DNA from: Oscillospiraceae bacterium
GTDB lineage: Bacteria > Bacillota > Clostridia > Oscillospirales > Ruminococcaceae
NCBI GenBank assembly: GCA_022800935.1
Contig: JAAWRH010000006.1
Span: 1 to 64,000 of the forward strand
DNA: 64,000 nucleotides
Direction: 5' to 3'
The position numbers were made by a program, and so were the translations under genes. Below, piece after piece: positions 1-6,770 of the stretch (position 1 is its first letter; each line of letters starts with the position of its first letter). The notes beneath the pieces are model-generated. The model was given only the letters and a program-made list of their open reading frames with translations, made no database searches and was not told the origin of the DNA.

Positions 1-215
1 AAGTAGGTCGCAATCCTAAACGGGTACAGCGTGAGGTGCGGAAACAGGTACAAAATACCGGGATAGGAACAAAATCGCAACAGGCTTTGAAATTACAGCG
101 GGAGCAGTTGAAAACTGAACGTAAGGCTGTGAATCGGGAACAACGGGAAGCGGAGAAACAACGGCAGTTTGAACTGAAACAGCAAAAAAGGAAAGAAAAA
201 CATAGGGGCAGGTAA
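1..215 (+). CDS. C-terminal end of an unidentified basic, Gln/Lys/Arg-rich protein (partial)
   Basis: An open frame enters from the left edge (codons begin at base 3) and ends at TAA 213-215. The 70 visible residues are extremely rich in K, R, Q and E, look helical, and finish in KEKHRGR. Such charged tails are common in mobilisation and conjugation proteins of Firmicute integrative elements, but I recognise no domain and the body of the protein lies outside the window. The DNA after it is AT-rich and gene-poor and holds a strong palindrome, which fits the edge of a mobile element. That interpretation is inference. Confidence 0.6.
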   Translation, partial: VGRNPKRVQREVRKQVQNTGIGTKSQQALKLQREQLKTERKAVNREQREAEKQRQFELKQQKRKEKHRGR

Positions 216-589
216 TACCTGCTCCGGCATTTCCTAATGAAATGTAAATGCTGTATTGTTACGCTTTAGGGTGCGTGAAACGCTCGTTTTATAAGGCTTT
301 AAAAGTGTAAAAACGATAGCAACGACCTTTTATAATTATGTTGATAAAAAGGGGCTTCGATTGCGTAACGTAGTGAATAATGATTTTTCCTTATTGATAT
401 AATTACATGGTGCTAGCACCATGTAGATATGGCAGTCGAGGAGAAAATCTGTGATACCCGTATAATACCTGTTTGCTCTGAAACTGTAAATACGGCGTGA
501 AATATGGATATTATAGCTATGAAAACCCTTAAAAAGCAATCAAATATTTAACAATTATGTTATATCCATAGGGAGATAGCGTAAAACCT
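216..589. other. AT-rich non-coding stretch containing a palindrome
   Basis: There is no convincing gene here. The only long frame, about 67 codons on the minus strand, has no usable ribosome binding site and an improbable composition. A 17-codon frame starts at ATG 428 just after the palindrome and may be a stump of a lost gene. The notable content is the perfect palindrome at 404-425. Base composition is more AT-rich than most of the window. Confidence 0.5.
404..425. promoter_or_regulatory. 22-bp perfect palindrome, candidate operator or recombination/transfer site
   Basis: Bases 404-414 and 415-425 are exact reverse complements, centred on GCTAGC. No oligo-T follows, so it is not a terminator. 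Palindromes with a GTGCTAGCAC-like core are the kind of site bound by dimeric ribbon-helix-helix repressors of mobile-element and toxin-antitoxin operons, but no such gene follows here. Function is therefore inferred only. Confidence 0.5.
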
Positions 590-620
590 AAAGCCCGGCT
601 CTAGACAAGCGCCGGGCTTT
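590..620 (+). terminator. Hairpin with AAAGCCCGGC/GCCGGGCTTT arms, first copy
   Basis: A 10-bp stem closes on an 11-nt loop and ends in CTTT. A nearly identical hairpin lies at 4410-4440, in the same position relative to a paralogous gene. It looks like an intrinsic terminator, although no gene ends immediately before it in this copy. Confidence 0.7.
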
Positions 621-693
621 AGTGTATGATAACGGTATATGTGCTGCACACCAAACAGAAAATCCAATCTGCCGTTATAAGGATCTGAATCAA

Positions 694-1116
694 ATGACAA
701 AATCCAACATTCAAAACGCCCTGCTGAAAGCGGCTATTACTTTTGTGGCTCTGTATCTGCCCATACACCTGTTGTTTGTGGAGTATGGAAGCAGAAATGA
801 ACTTCCGGTGCTTACAATCAGTATCCTGTGCGGGGTACTTACTTCTTCTATGTTTAAGCTGCCGAAGATAAAGGCCGAAAACTATTGGACGGATGTCTCC
901 GTATTTGTTTTGGTGTATGGCGTCATATTAGGTGTGAGCGCAGCACTTTTCTATGCGTATATAGAGCAGGGGACTTTTATGTGGCAGGTGTTTTACTATT
1001 TCCCCCAAATGGTGGCCGTTGCATTTATGATTCCCGGCGTTGTTGTACACTGTGCCTTGATACGGTCAAAATATCCTAAATGCAAAAACACTTCGCATGG
1101 GTTGGTTGTGAGATAA
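694..1116 (+). CDS. Small four-helix membrane protein of unknown function, paralog 1
   Basis: This 140-aa protein has four hydrophobic segments (about residues 12-30, 37-53, 64-84 and 95-120) and a short basic tail. I recognise no named family. The start is placed at ATG 694, not an upstream in-frame codon, because the paralog at 4514 begins with the same residues (MTKSN) and both have AAGGA about 11 nt upstream. The central part (KAENYW to FYYFPQMVAVAFMIPG) is almost identical to the paralog. The next gene in both copies encodes a secreted protein, so the pair may work together at the membrane. The N-terminal half has diverged between the copies. Confidence 0.75.
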   Translation: MTKSNIQNALLKAAITFVALYLPIHLLFVEYGSRNELPVLTISILCGVLTSSMFKLPKIKAENYWTDVSVFVLVYGVILGVSAALFYAYIEQGTFMWQVFYYFPQMVAVAFMIPGVVVHCALIRSKYPKCKNTSHGLVVR

Positions 1117-1185
1117 ACCGGATAATAACAACTGGGAAGGAGTCCACCAAGTGGATTCCTTCTGCTTTTTCAGGGGGAATTTATA

Positions 1186-1536
1186 GTGAAGGGCTTGATT
1201 TCCATTCTACTGGCCTTGGCGGCAGTCGCGTCAAATACCCGCCTTGTTTGGGCGGAGGAGCCGGGACGGAATGAGGATGTGTTTTTGCCTTCCCTTTGTA
1301 CCAGCATGGTTGTAAACAATCTTTTTGTGGCTTTCAGCAGAATAGAAATGGAGGAGCAGCAGCTGCGGGAGATTAAGCTGGTCAATGGCGTGGACGCGTT
1401 TGACCAATGGAAGCAGGCCGCCAAGTGGAAGGATTCTCTTATAGGGAGTCCTTTCTTTAATATTAGTCAAAAAATATTATATTCAAATTTTCATCATTTT
1501 TTAAATGTTAATGAAAAAAATATGGAAATTTTATGA
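1186..1536 (+). pseudogene. Internally deleted and truncated paralog of the secreted protein at 4993
   Basis: A GTG start follows AGGGGG. The first 64 residues (signal peptide ending near VWAEEP, then up to EIKLVN) match the start of the 466-aa protein at 4993-6393. The frame then jumps to the block GVDAFDQWKQAAKWKDSL, which in the intact paralog lies about 125 codons further on, so an in-frame internal deletion has occurred. After codon 86 the match stops and about 30 AT-rich, unrelated codons run to a stop at 1534-1536. A short secreted peptide could still be made, but the domain structure is lost. Confidence 0.8.
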
Positions 1537-1543
1537 AATAGTA

Positions 1544-1572
1544 TTGACAAAATATATTTACTATAGTAAAAT
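1544..1572 (+). promoter_or_regulatory. SigA-type promoter overlapped by a 14-bp palindrome
   Basis: TTGACA at 1544-1549, a 17-nt spacer and TAAAAT at 1567-1572 form a near-consensus promoter about 60 nt before the membrane protein gene at 1633. The perfect palindrome TTTACTATAGTAAA at 1557-1570 spans the spacer and the -10 box and would be a natural operator. Confidence 0.7.
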
Positions 1573-1632
1573 TTTTATATAGGCAGTAAATACTTCTTAT
1601 AGAGCTAATAATCACCAGGTGGGAGTAAGCAC

Positions 1633-2211
1633 ATGAAAAAAACGCGTTCTCGTATAATTTCTCCTAAAGTATTTTTATTTGGAGTACAAATTCTATGCTT
1701 ATTTACGCTCTTTGTTTTGCTGTTTGTTGAAACTCCTCCTCTTTATTTTACAGGTTTTCTCTTTGTTTTGGCAACAACTGTTGCATTGAGAGCTTTTAAG
1801 ACAAATTTCAAGGCAGGGGAAGACAGCTATAAAGGTATATATTCATCTATTTTTTCCCTGATTGGTTTTGTCGGATTGACCATAATATGTCTTATATGTG
1901 CGTTCTGCTTTTTTGTTCCGCTCATATATTTTGCAATGGTCTTCAGGGCTTGCGTATATGTCGCATCAGCAGTTGCTGTTATAGAGGGAATTATCGGACT
2001 TATGAAAGGATGGAAAGGAAATTATCGGTGGGTTTCTGTTTATGTTCTGGCGGTAACGATAATTTATACGTTGTCCGTTACTGTCTCATATTTACAGACA
2101 GTAGATATACTTACCAGAGAACTAATAATACTTTGGACAGTACATATGGGCGTAAGTTTTTTCATAGGAACAATGGGGATTTTTTGGATTTTACGTAAAC
2201 GAAAAAGTTAG
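1633..2211 (+). CDS. Polytopic membrane protein of unknown function (about six TM segments)
   Basis: This 192-aa protein starts at ATG 1633 after a GGTGGGAG ribosome binding site and is driven by the promoter at 1544-1572. Hydrophobic helices lie at about residues 12-30, 36-52, 72-97, 100-122, 134-154 and 165-187, and the protein ends in a basic tail (RKRKS). I recognise no domain. The DNA is markedly AT-rich compared with the genes after 6.7 kb, which suggests transfer. The next frame (2252-2632) is open across this gene's stop in the +1 frame, so the two may once have been a single gene (see findings). Confidence 0.65.
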   Translation: MKKTRSRIISPKVFLFGVQILCLFTLFVLLFVETPPLYFTGFLFVLATTVALRAFKTNFKAGEDSYKGIYSSIFSLIGFVGLTIICLICAFCFFVPLIYFAMVFRACVYVASAVAVIEGIIGLMKGWKGNYRWVSVYVLAVTIIYTLSVTVSYLQTVDILTRELIILWTVHMGVSFFIGTMGIFWILRKRKS

Positions 2212-2251
2212 AGATGTTAGAAGTAATATTTATCCCTCTTATGATGAAGAA

Positions 2252-2632
2252 TTGGATGCAATTATAACAAGAAAGCTTTATGCTTGTCCAGTTTTATCCC
2301 CTGATTCATTAGCACGTGGAATTACAAGTACATGGTATCACGAGAGCGATACAGCCACTTATGCTTCGGGCATGACCATCGAATATTTTGCAGAAGGTCT
2401 GTTTACTTGGGGCGATGGAACCATCAGTGTAAAATTACCAGAAGGTTGGAACGATTATAATGGATCTGATCTTTTAATTTATGACGAAGATGTGACTTCT
2501 GGAAACAAAAAAACGCTCTTAGGAAAAAAATATGCCTATGTTACCTATCAGTTTAGGACCAAGAATGGAATGGGTAATGTTAAAACCCATAAAGTTACTG
2601 TTAAAGTCGATACTAATGGCGATCCATTCTAA
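2252..2632 (+). CDS. Small soluble protein or detached C-terminal domain, unknown function
   Basis: The 126 residues are counted from a TTG at 2252 that lacks a good ribosome binding site. The same frame stays open upstream past 2210, into the end of the preceding membrane protein gene. The sequence is hydrophilic with alternating beta-like segments (TIEYFAEGLFTW, YAYVTYQFRTKNGMG) and resembles an extracytoplasmic domain, but I recognise no family. It may be the C-terminal part of the 1633 product detached by a frameshift in the A5 run at 2202-2206, or a separate poorly translated gene. A strong hairpin follows at 2681-2722. Confidence 0.45.
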   Translation: MDAIITRKLYACPVLSPDSLARGITSTWYHESDTATYASGMTIEYFAEGLFTWGDGTISVKLPEGWNDYNGSDLLIYDEDVTSGNKKTLLGKKYAYVTYQFRTKNGMGNVKTHKVTVKVDTNGDPF

Positions 2633-2680
2633 TTTTCTAAGTAATGGACCAACCACCTGTAACAAAGGCCACCGCAAAGC

Positions 2681-2722
2681 AACAAGGACCGGGAACCTGT
2701 TCACAAGTTCCCGGTCCTTGTT
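2681..2722. terminator. Bidirectional hairpin between convergent genes
   Basis: A perfect 16-bp stem (2681-2696 with 2707-2722) closes on a 10-nt loop between the plus-strand frame ending at 2632 and the minus-strand gene ending at 2738. It is probably a shared intrinsic terminator. Confidence 0.8.
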
Positions 2723-2737
2723 CATACCTTATTTACG

Positions 2738-3547
2738 CTACACATTATGTCCTGTCTGCAAGTTTTTCACTTCATCAAGAGAGAGCCCGACATATTCAGC
2801 GATTTTTTCAAGGGTTAAAAATCCATCGGCTATCATTCGTTTCGCTGTATCAATTTTGGCCTCTTTCTTGGCCTCTTTCCGCTCCTGGGTACGCATATCC
2901 TCAATCACCTTACACATTTCGCTCACTCCTTTCGGGTTTTCTTTCAGATACCTTGTGCGCTCTGCCATCAGTTCAAAATTCATATCACCGGCATCGGCAC
3001 AGTTAAAATCGTGCATCAGCTTTCCAATATCGGAATTTCCCCGATACTCGCCATTCACATATAGGATATGTTCCCCATCCTCGAAAGGTTTACCCGTGTC
3101 AAGATTCATCCGCTCAATCGAGTATACTGGCTTACCCATACCATAAAAATCCTTTTCAATAATAAAAATTGTATAGGTATCCGGTAACTCGATGAACTCT
3201 TGCCCAGCATCCAAGTTTTCCACGTCCATTACACTGGAATGGTATCTGGCCCGGTGCGGGTTTGCGCCCTTGTCCGCACGCTGTATTTCAAGATCGTATT
3301 TCTTGCCAATGGTATCTGTTCCGTATGCGTCCAGACAAATCGAACGCGCCCCGGCCAGACGTTTCATATCTTTCTGTGTTTGACAATCTGTGATAATCAA
3401 GTCCAGCTTTCCCGTGATGATACGCAACACCATCTCGGCCAAAGGAATATTGTCCTTGAACAGACAACGCATAAAATCATCATCAATGGGCCGTAAACGG
3501 CGTAGACGTTCCAAGTCTTGCTGCCGCTTCCGTTCTTCTTCACTCAT
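2738..3547 (-). CDS. Rpn family recombination-promoting nuclease / putative transposase (PD-(D/E)XK)
   Basis: This 269-aa protein has the layout of the Rpn/PDDEXK transposase family. An N-terminal segment (LRPIDDDFMRCLFKDNIPLAEMVLR-type, residues 19-42) precedes the nuclease core LDAYG (D73) and YDLEIQ (E87-x-Q89). The middle region carries YVNGEYRG, and the C-terminus has a basic, Ala/Lys-rich helix and an HTH-like end. Members cut DNA and promote RecA-independent recombination, and are often found in many copies per genome. The gene stands alone on the minus strand between two accessory genes, with GGTGAGG just before the ATG. No terminal inverted repeats are evident beside it. Confidence 0.85.
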   Translation of the reverse strand: MSEEERKRQQDLERLRRLRPIDDDFMRCLFKDNIPLAEMVLRIITGKLDLIITDCQTQKDMKRLAGARSICLDAYGTDTIGKKYDLEIQRADKGANPHRARYHSSVMDVENLDAGQEFIELPDTYTIFIIEKDFYGMGKPVYSIERMNLDTGKPFEDGEHILYVNGEYRGNSDIGKLMHDFNCADAGDMNFELMAERTRYLKENPKGVSEMCKVIEDMRTQERKEAKKEAKIDTAKRMIADGFLTLEKIAEYVGLSLDEVKNLQTGHNV

Positions 3548-3675
3548 TGCCTCACCAACTTTCCCCTAATGAATGGCGGAGTTCAAACCTTTCTTTCTAT
3601 GGCTATGATACCACATATCCATCAGTTTTTCAAGAATAACAGCTTTACTTGTGCTCCATTAACTGCCAAATTTAT

Positions 3676-3704
3676 TTGACAAAATCATAATATCGTGATA
3701 CAAT
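3676..3704 (+). promoter_or_regulatory. SigA-type promoter of the lipoprotein gene at 3759
   Basis: TTGACA at 3676-3681, a 17-nt spacer and TACAAT at 3699-3704. The 35-nt block from the -35 box to just past the -10 box matches the promoter of the paralogous lipoprotein gene (25523-25551, minus) at about 28 of 35 positions, by eye. Confidence 0.8.
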
Positions 3705-3758
3705 ATATACTGTAAAAGATATATCCCTGTTTTACATCTGTTAGGAGGGGGATTACAT

Positions 3759-4403
3759 ATGAAAAACAGACTCATCAGCCTTTTATTGTGCGCGGCAGTG
3801 TTGCTCTGCCTGTCGGGGTGTAAACAAGAGGAACCCCAAAAAACTGGCCTGCTGACAGGGGACGAGCTTGCCTTTTACCTGGACCAGATCGGAAAGCCAT
3901 CGGAAGAGGTGATGGAGTCCCTTTCCCTGACAGAGGAACAAATTGTAGAGAAAAGCGACCAAGAAACCGGATGGCTTGTTTCTGAGACGCGGGAAATAGA
4001 AGGAGAGCCGTTTACCCAGAAGCTTCTTTTTGAATCACCAAACTCCCCGCAGATTCTTTATGGATATCAGTATACCTTAGCCCCTGACCCTTTATATGAT
4101 GAAGAAAAGATGAAGGAATTAACGATTGCAATCGCGTTAAAGGCAACGGAGCTGTATGGAGACCCTATTACTTACCCCAATGGCAGTAACCGTCTTTTTC
4201 ATGAGGACGGAACCCCAAAAAGGGAAAAGAAAATTGCTTTTATTAAGACATGGGATATCAGGGAAGTGTGGGAGATTTCAGAAAATGAAGCGTTGGTGCT
4301 GAGGGCTTCTTTATCTGATGAGTGGCAGTATATCTGGCTGGACTATCGCATAAAGAATGGGCTTCATCTGGAGTATTTGGAAAATATGAAAAATATTGAA
4401 TAA
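3759..4403 (+). CDS. Secreted lipoprotein of unknown function, paralog of the 24810 lipoprotein
   Basis: This 214-aa protein has a classic lipoprotein signal (hydrophobic core, LSGC at residues 19-22), so it should be lipidated and anchored outside the membrane. The start at ATG 3759 follows TAGGAGGGGG. The mature part is acidic and mixed alpha/beta. The segment around IALKATELYGDPITYP aligns with ALAVQAKELYGAPTTYP of the protein at 24810-25481, and the following stretch and overall layout also match. It is monocistronic, with its own promoter at 3676-3704 and a hairpin at 4410-4440. No family is recognised, and the shared promoter suggests common control with its paralog. Confidence 0.75.
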   Translation: MKNRLISLLLCAAVLLCLSGCKQEEPQKTGLLTGDELAFYLDQIGKPSEEVMESLSLTEEQIVEKSDQETGWLVSETREIEGEPFTQKLLFESPNSPQILYGYQYTLAPDPLYDEEKMKELTIAIALKATELYGDPITYPNGSNRLFHEDGTPKREKKIAFIKTWDIREVWEISENEALVLRASLSDEWQYIWLDYRIKNGLHLEYLENMKNIE

Positions 4404-4409
4404 AAAAAC

Positions 4410-4440
4410 AAAGCCCGGCCCTGGACAATCGCCGGGCTTT
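4410..4440 (+). terminator. Hairpin with AAAGCCCGGC/GCCGGGCTTT arms, second copy
   Basis: It lies immediately after the lipoprotein stop codon and is nearly identical to 590-620. It is an intrinsic terminator candidate for the lipoprotein gene and marks the start of cassette copy 2. Confidence 0.8.
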
Positions 4441-4513
4441 GGTGTATGATTAGAGTATAATCGCTGCACGCGAAACAGAAAATCCAATCTGCCGTCATAA
4501 GGAGCTGAATCAA

Positions 4514-4933
4514 ATGACAAAATCCAACCTTAAAAGCGCCCTGCTGAAAGCGGTTGTTATCTTTGCGGTCCTGTACCTGCTGCCCCATCTGCTGTTTGTG
4601 GAGTTTGAATGCCATGACATTCTGACCATTGCCGTCAGCATACTGGGCGGGGTGGCTGCTGCGCTTGTGTTCAACCGGTTGAAGATAAAGGCCGAAAACT
4701 ATTGGTTGGATGTATCCGTGTTTGTTTTGGTGTATAGTGCCATATTAGGCGTGAGCGCGGCGCTTTTCTATGCGGGCATAGAGCAGGGGACTTTTATGTG
4801 GCAGGTGTTTTACTATTTCCCCCAAATGGTGGCCGTTGCGTTTATGATTCCGGGAGCGGCGGCGTTTTGGCTGGTGAGACGGTTTAAATATCCTAAGTGC
4901 AAATGGGTCTCCCATGGGGTGGCTGTGGAATAA
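4514..4933 (+). CDS. Small four-helix membrane protein of unknown function, paralog 2
   Basis: This 139-aa protein has four hydrophobic segments and a basic tail and is closely related to the product of 694-1116; the two are nearly identical over roughly residues 55-120. ATG 4514 is preceded by AAGGA. The next gene starts 59 nt later, so the membrane protein and the secreted protein are probably co-transcribed. The conserved pairing in both cassette copies is the only functional clue. It could be a small immunity-like or anchoring protein, but nothing in the sequence proves this. Confidence 0.75.
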   Translation: MTKSNLKSALLKAVVIFAVLYLLPHLLFVEFECHDILTIAVSILGGVAAALVFNRLKIKAENYWLDVSVFVLVYSAILGVSAALFYAGIEQGTFMWQVFYYFPQMVAVAFMIPGAAAFWLVRRFKYPKCKWVSHGVAVE

Positions 4934-4992
4934 TAACAAGTGGGAAGGAATCCAGTGAATGGGTTCCTTCTGTTTTTCAGGGGGCTTTCAAA

Positions 4993-6393
4993 ATGAAAAG
5001 GCTGATTTCCGCCCTGCTGGCGTTGGCGGCAGCGGCGTTCACTCCCTACCTTGTCTTGGCGGAGGAACCAAAACCAGGGGAGAATGCTTTCCTGTGTTCC
5101 CTTTATGCCAGCATGATGGCAAATACCCTTTCCGCTTTTTGCGGCGGAGAGGGGGAACAGCCGCTGCAGGAGATAAAATTGGTCAATGCGGATACATACC
5201 TTTTTTCTGAATATCCTGTGGCGGACGATATCGTAAAAAGGCGGGAAACCGATAAAGACTTTGGTTCGATACCTGGCAGCTTTCTTCAGCTGAGTGACCG
5301 CTTTGAGGATATACGCAGATATGCAGAACGCAAGGGCGGCATCAACCTGATAGACTATCTGGTCTGTATTCAGGCAAGTGATGAGCAGATCCGGCAGGCA
5401 TACAGCGCGGATCATGGCTACACTGTGGATGAGCTGTTGGAGCTGGTCCATAAATATCAAAGCATGAATGGGCCGAAGCCGGAGGATATCCTCTATGAGG
5501 AGATCGATGGGGTGGTTTATTACAGGACCTTTCCCTATACGCTGATTCAATATGTGGGCGTGGACGCATTTGACGAATGGAAGCAGGCCGCCAGGTGGAA
5601 GGACTGCCTCTATGGGGTCACCCTGCCAAACTGTTTGAATTACTTTGGGGTCTCCAATGAAACCTTTTTGGAGCTGGTGCGGGAGGGCGGCTTTGACTAC
5701 TTCTATACCCCAGAGAGACAGGAAAAGCTATCCCAGATGCGGCTGGACAGTACAAAGCTCCCCGGTTTTGTCACGACATACAATCGCCTGAGCCGCAGGC
5801 AGCCGGAACTGCCGGAGGACGTTGCCAAAAGCCGGGATGAAAACCCAAATGATTTTTCCGTCAACGGGCTTTATATCCGGCTGGATACGGAATTTTATTC
5901 CCAGTGGAGAGAGATTGCGGACAGGAAAAATCCCTACAGCGGGAAATACCTTGTGGATTTCCTGGTGAATATCCAGGCCTCCGACGAAACCATAGCAAAA
6001 ATATATGACCAGGATACCCGGATCAACCCCTATGAAATCCCGGAATATTCTTTAGAGGAGCTTTTGGAGCTGTGCCATAAATACCAGAGCTTTGACAAGG
6101 TCCCCAAAGAGGATATTTTGTACGAGGAGGCCTATGGGAGCCTGTATTACCGCACATTTCCCCGGACGCTCACCGATTACATCGGAGACGCGGCCTTTGA
6201 CCAATGGAAAAGGGACAAAGTCACACAGGATGCCGCTCACGGCGTCACCTTGCCGGAATGCCTGGATGATTTTGATATATCCAATGAGAAATTTGCAGAA
6301 TTGGTAAAGGACGGCGGATTCGATTACTTCTTTACCCCGGAAAGGCTGGAGAGCATCGCCCGGATGCGGGGAAAAGCCAAAAAGGAAAAATAG
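4993..6393 (+). CDS. Secreted protein with two internal repeats, unknown function
   Basis: This 466-aa protein starts at ATG 4993, after AGGGGGC, with a signal peptide cleaved near VLAEEP. An upstream in-frame codon overlapping the previous gene is unlikely. The mature protein consists of two homologous units, about residues 85-251 and 295-460. Each contains an L(I/V)D(Y/F)LVxIQASDE motif, a LEELLELxHKYQS helix, EDILYEE, YYRTFP, a DAFDxWK helix, and GGFDYFxTPER near its end. There are no obvious catalytic motifs and no membrane anchor. The family is unknown to me. A deleted relative lies at 1186-1536. The FDYF/TPER and HKYQ motifs would be good search seeds. Confidence 0.8.
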   Translation: MKRLISALLALAAAAFTPYLVLAEEPKPGENAFLCSLYASMMANTLSAFCGGEGEQPLQEIKLVNADTYLFSEYPVADDIVKRRETDKDFGSIPGSFLQLSDRFEDIRRYAERKGGINLIDYLVCIQASDEQIRQAYSADHGYTVDELLELVHKYQSMNGPKPEDILYEEIDGVVYYRTFPYTLIQYVGVDAFDEWKQAARWKDCLYGVTLPNCLNYFGVSNETFLELVREGGFDYFYTPERQEKLSQMRLDSTKLPGFVTTYNRLSRRQPELPEDVAKSRDENPNDFSVNGLYIRLDTEFYSQWREIADRKNPYSGKYLVDFLVNIQASDETIAKIYDQDTRINPYEIPEYSLEELLELCHKYQSFDKVPKEDILYEEAYGSLYYRTFPRTLTDYIGDAAFDQWKRDKVTQDAAHGVTLPECLDDFDISNEKFAELVKDGGFDYFFTPERLESIARMRGKAKKEK

Positions 6394-6435
6394 ATCAGCT
6401 CCCATTATGCCCTGCAAAAAATTCGTTCGGTTTTG

Positions 6436-6464
6436 TTGACTGTATCGGGCGATTTGCGTATAAT
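6436..6464 (+). promoter_or_regulatory. Consensus SigA promoter for the antitoxin gene
   Basis: TTGACT at 6436-6441, a 17-nt spacer and TATAAT at 6459-6464, 39 nt before ATG 6503. There is no clear inverted repeat, although Phd/YefM antitoxins usually repress their own promoter. Confidence 0.8.
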
Positions 6465-6502
6465 AAAAGCCTATAAACCTGATGATACGAGAGGATATCA
6501 CA

Positions 6503-6712
6503 ATGTCGATTACAGCAACAGAATTAAGGGCCCATCTTGGGAAATACCTGCTCCTTGCAGCGTTTGAGGATATTTATATCACACAAAACGGAAAGGTAGT
6601 GGCCCGGCTTACATCGCCCTTTCAAGACAAGCTGGATATTGTAGATTCCCTATACGGTAGTATTTCCGGAACGATAACGCCGGAAGAAGCCAAAGATGAA
6701 AGGCTTGATTGA
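6503..6712 (+). CDS. Type II toxin-antitoxin antitoxin, Phd/YefM family (orphaned)
   Basis: This 69-aa protein begins MSITATELRAHLGKYL, the usual N-terminus of Phd/YefM antitoxins (DNA-binding fold), and continues with IYITQNGKVVARLTSP, the second conserved block. The acidic C-terminus (PEEAKDERLD) would normally wrap the toxin. ATG 6503 is chosen over an in-frame ATG at 6482 because it gives the family N-terminus and follows GAGAGG. A PIN-type toxin should overlap the 3' end; only a 22-codon stump remains at 6696-6764. The gene may still autoregulate through its strong promoter. Confidence 0.85.
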   Translation: MSITATELRAHLGKYLLLAAFEDIYITQNGKVVARLTSPFQDKLDIVDSLYGSISGTITPEEAKDERLD

Positions 6713-6764
6713 TACCCGTAATGCCATTGCTTTTAAAGAAAACACCACAAAATTTAGGGGTTGA
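6696..6764 (+). pseudogene. Stump of a PIN-domain toxin gene
   Basis: An ATG at 6696 lies inside the end of the antitoxin gene, the usual arrangement for this class of toxin-antitoxin pair. It encodes MKGLIDT, the start of a PIN-domain RNase with the first catalytic Asp. The frame then runs into unrelated residues and stops at TGA 6762-6764, six bases before the sulfatase maturase gene. The toxin body is absent, so no active toxin is expected. The assignment rests on position and seven residues, so it is probable, not certain. Confidence 0.6.
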
Positions 6765-6770
6765 AAACAA

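Larger units (their letters stand above)
590..1444 (+). repeat. Duplicated cassette, copy 1 (hairpin + four-TM gene + secreted-protein gene), deleted and truncated
   Basis: The hairpin, leader, four-TM gene and start of the secreted-protein gene match 4410-5626 in the same order. Within the secreted gene, copy 1 joins the codons for EIKLVN directly to those for GVDAFD, skipping about 125 codons present in copy 2. Similarity then ends near 1440, where AT-rich DNA begins. Confidence 0.85.
4410..5626 (+). repeat. Duplicated cassette, copy 2 (intact)
   Basis: This is the intact counterpart of 590-1444, with the same hairpin, a similar leader (CAGAAAATCCAATCTGCC), the four-TM gene and the first part of the secreted-protein gene. 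The Rpn gene and the lipoprotein gene lie between the two copies. Confidence 0.85.

Noticed and set aside
336-539. 67-codon minus-strand frame in the first intergenic stretch
   Set aside because: There is no ribosome binding site, it spans the palindrome, and the encoded sequence is implausible.
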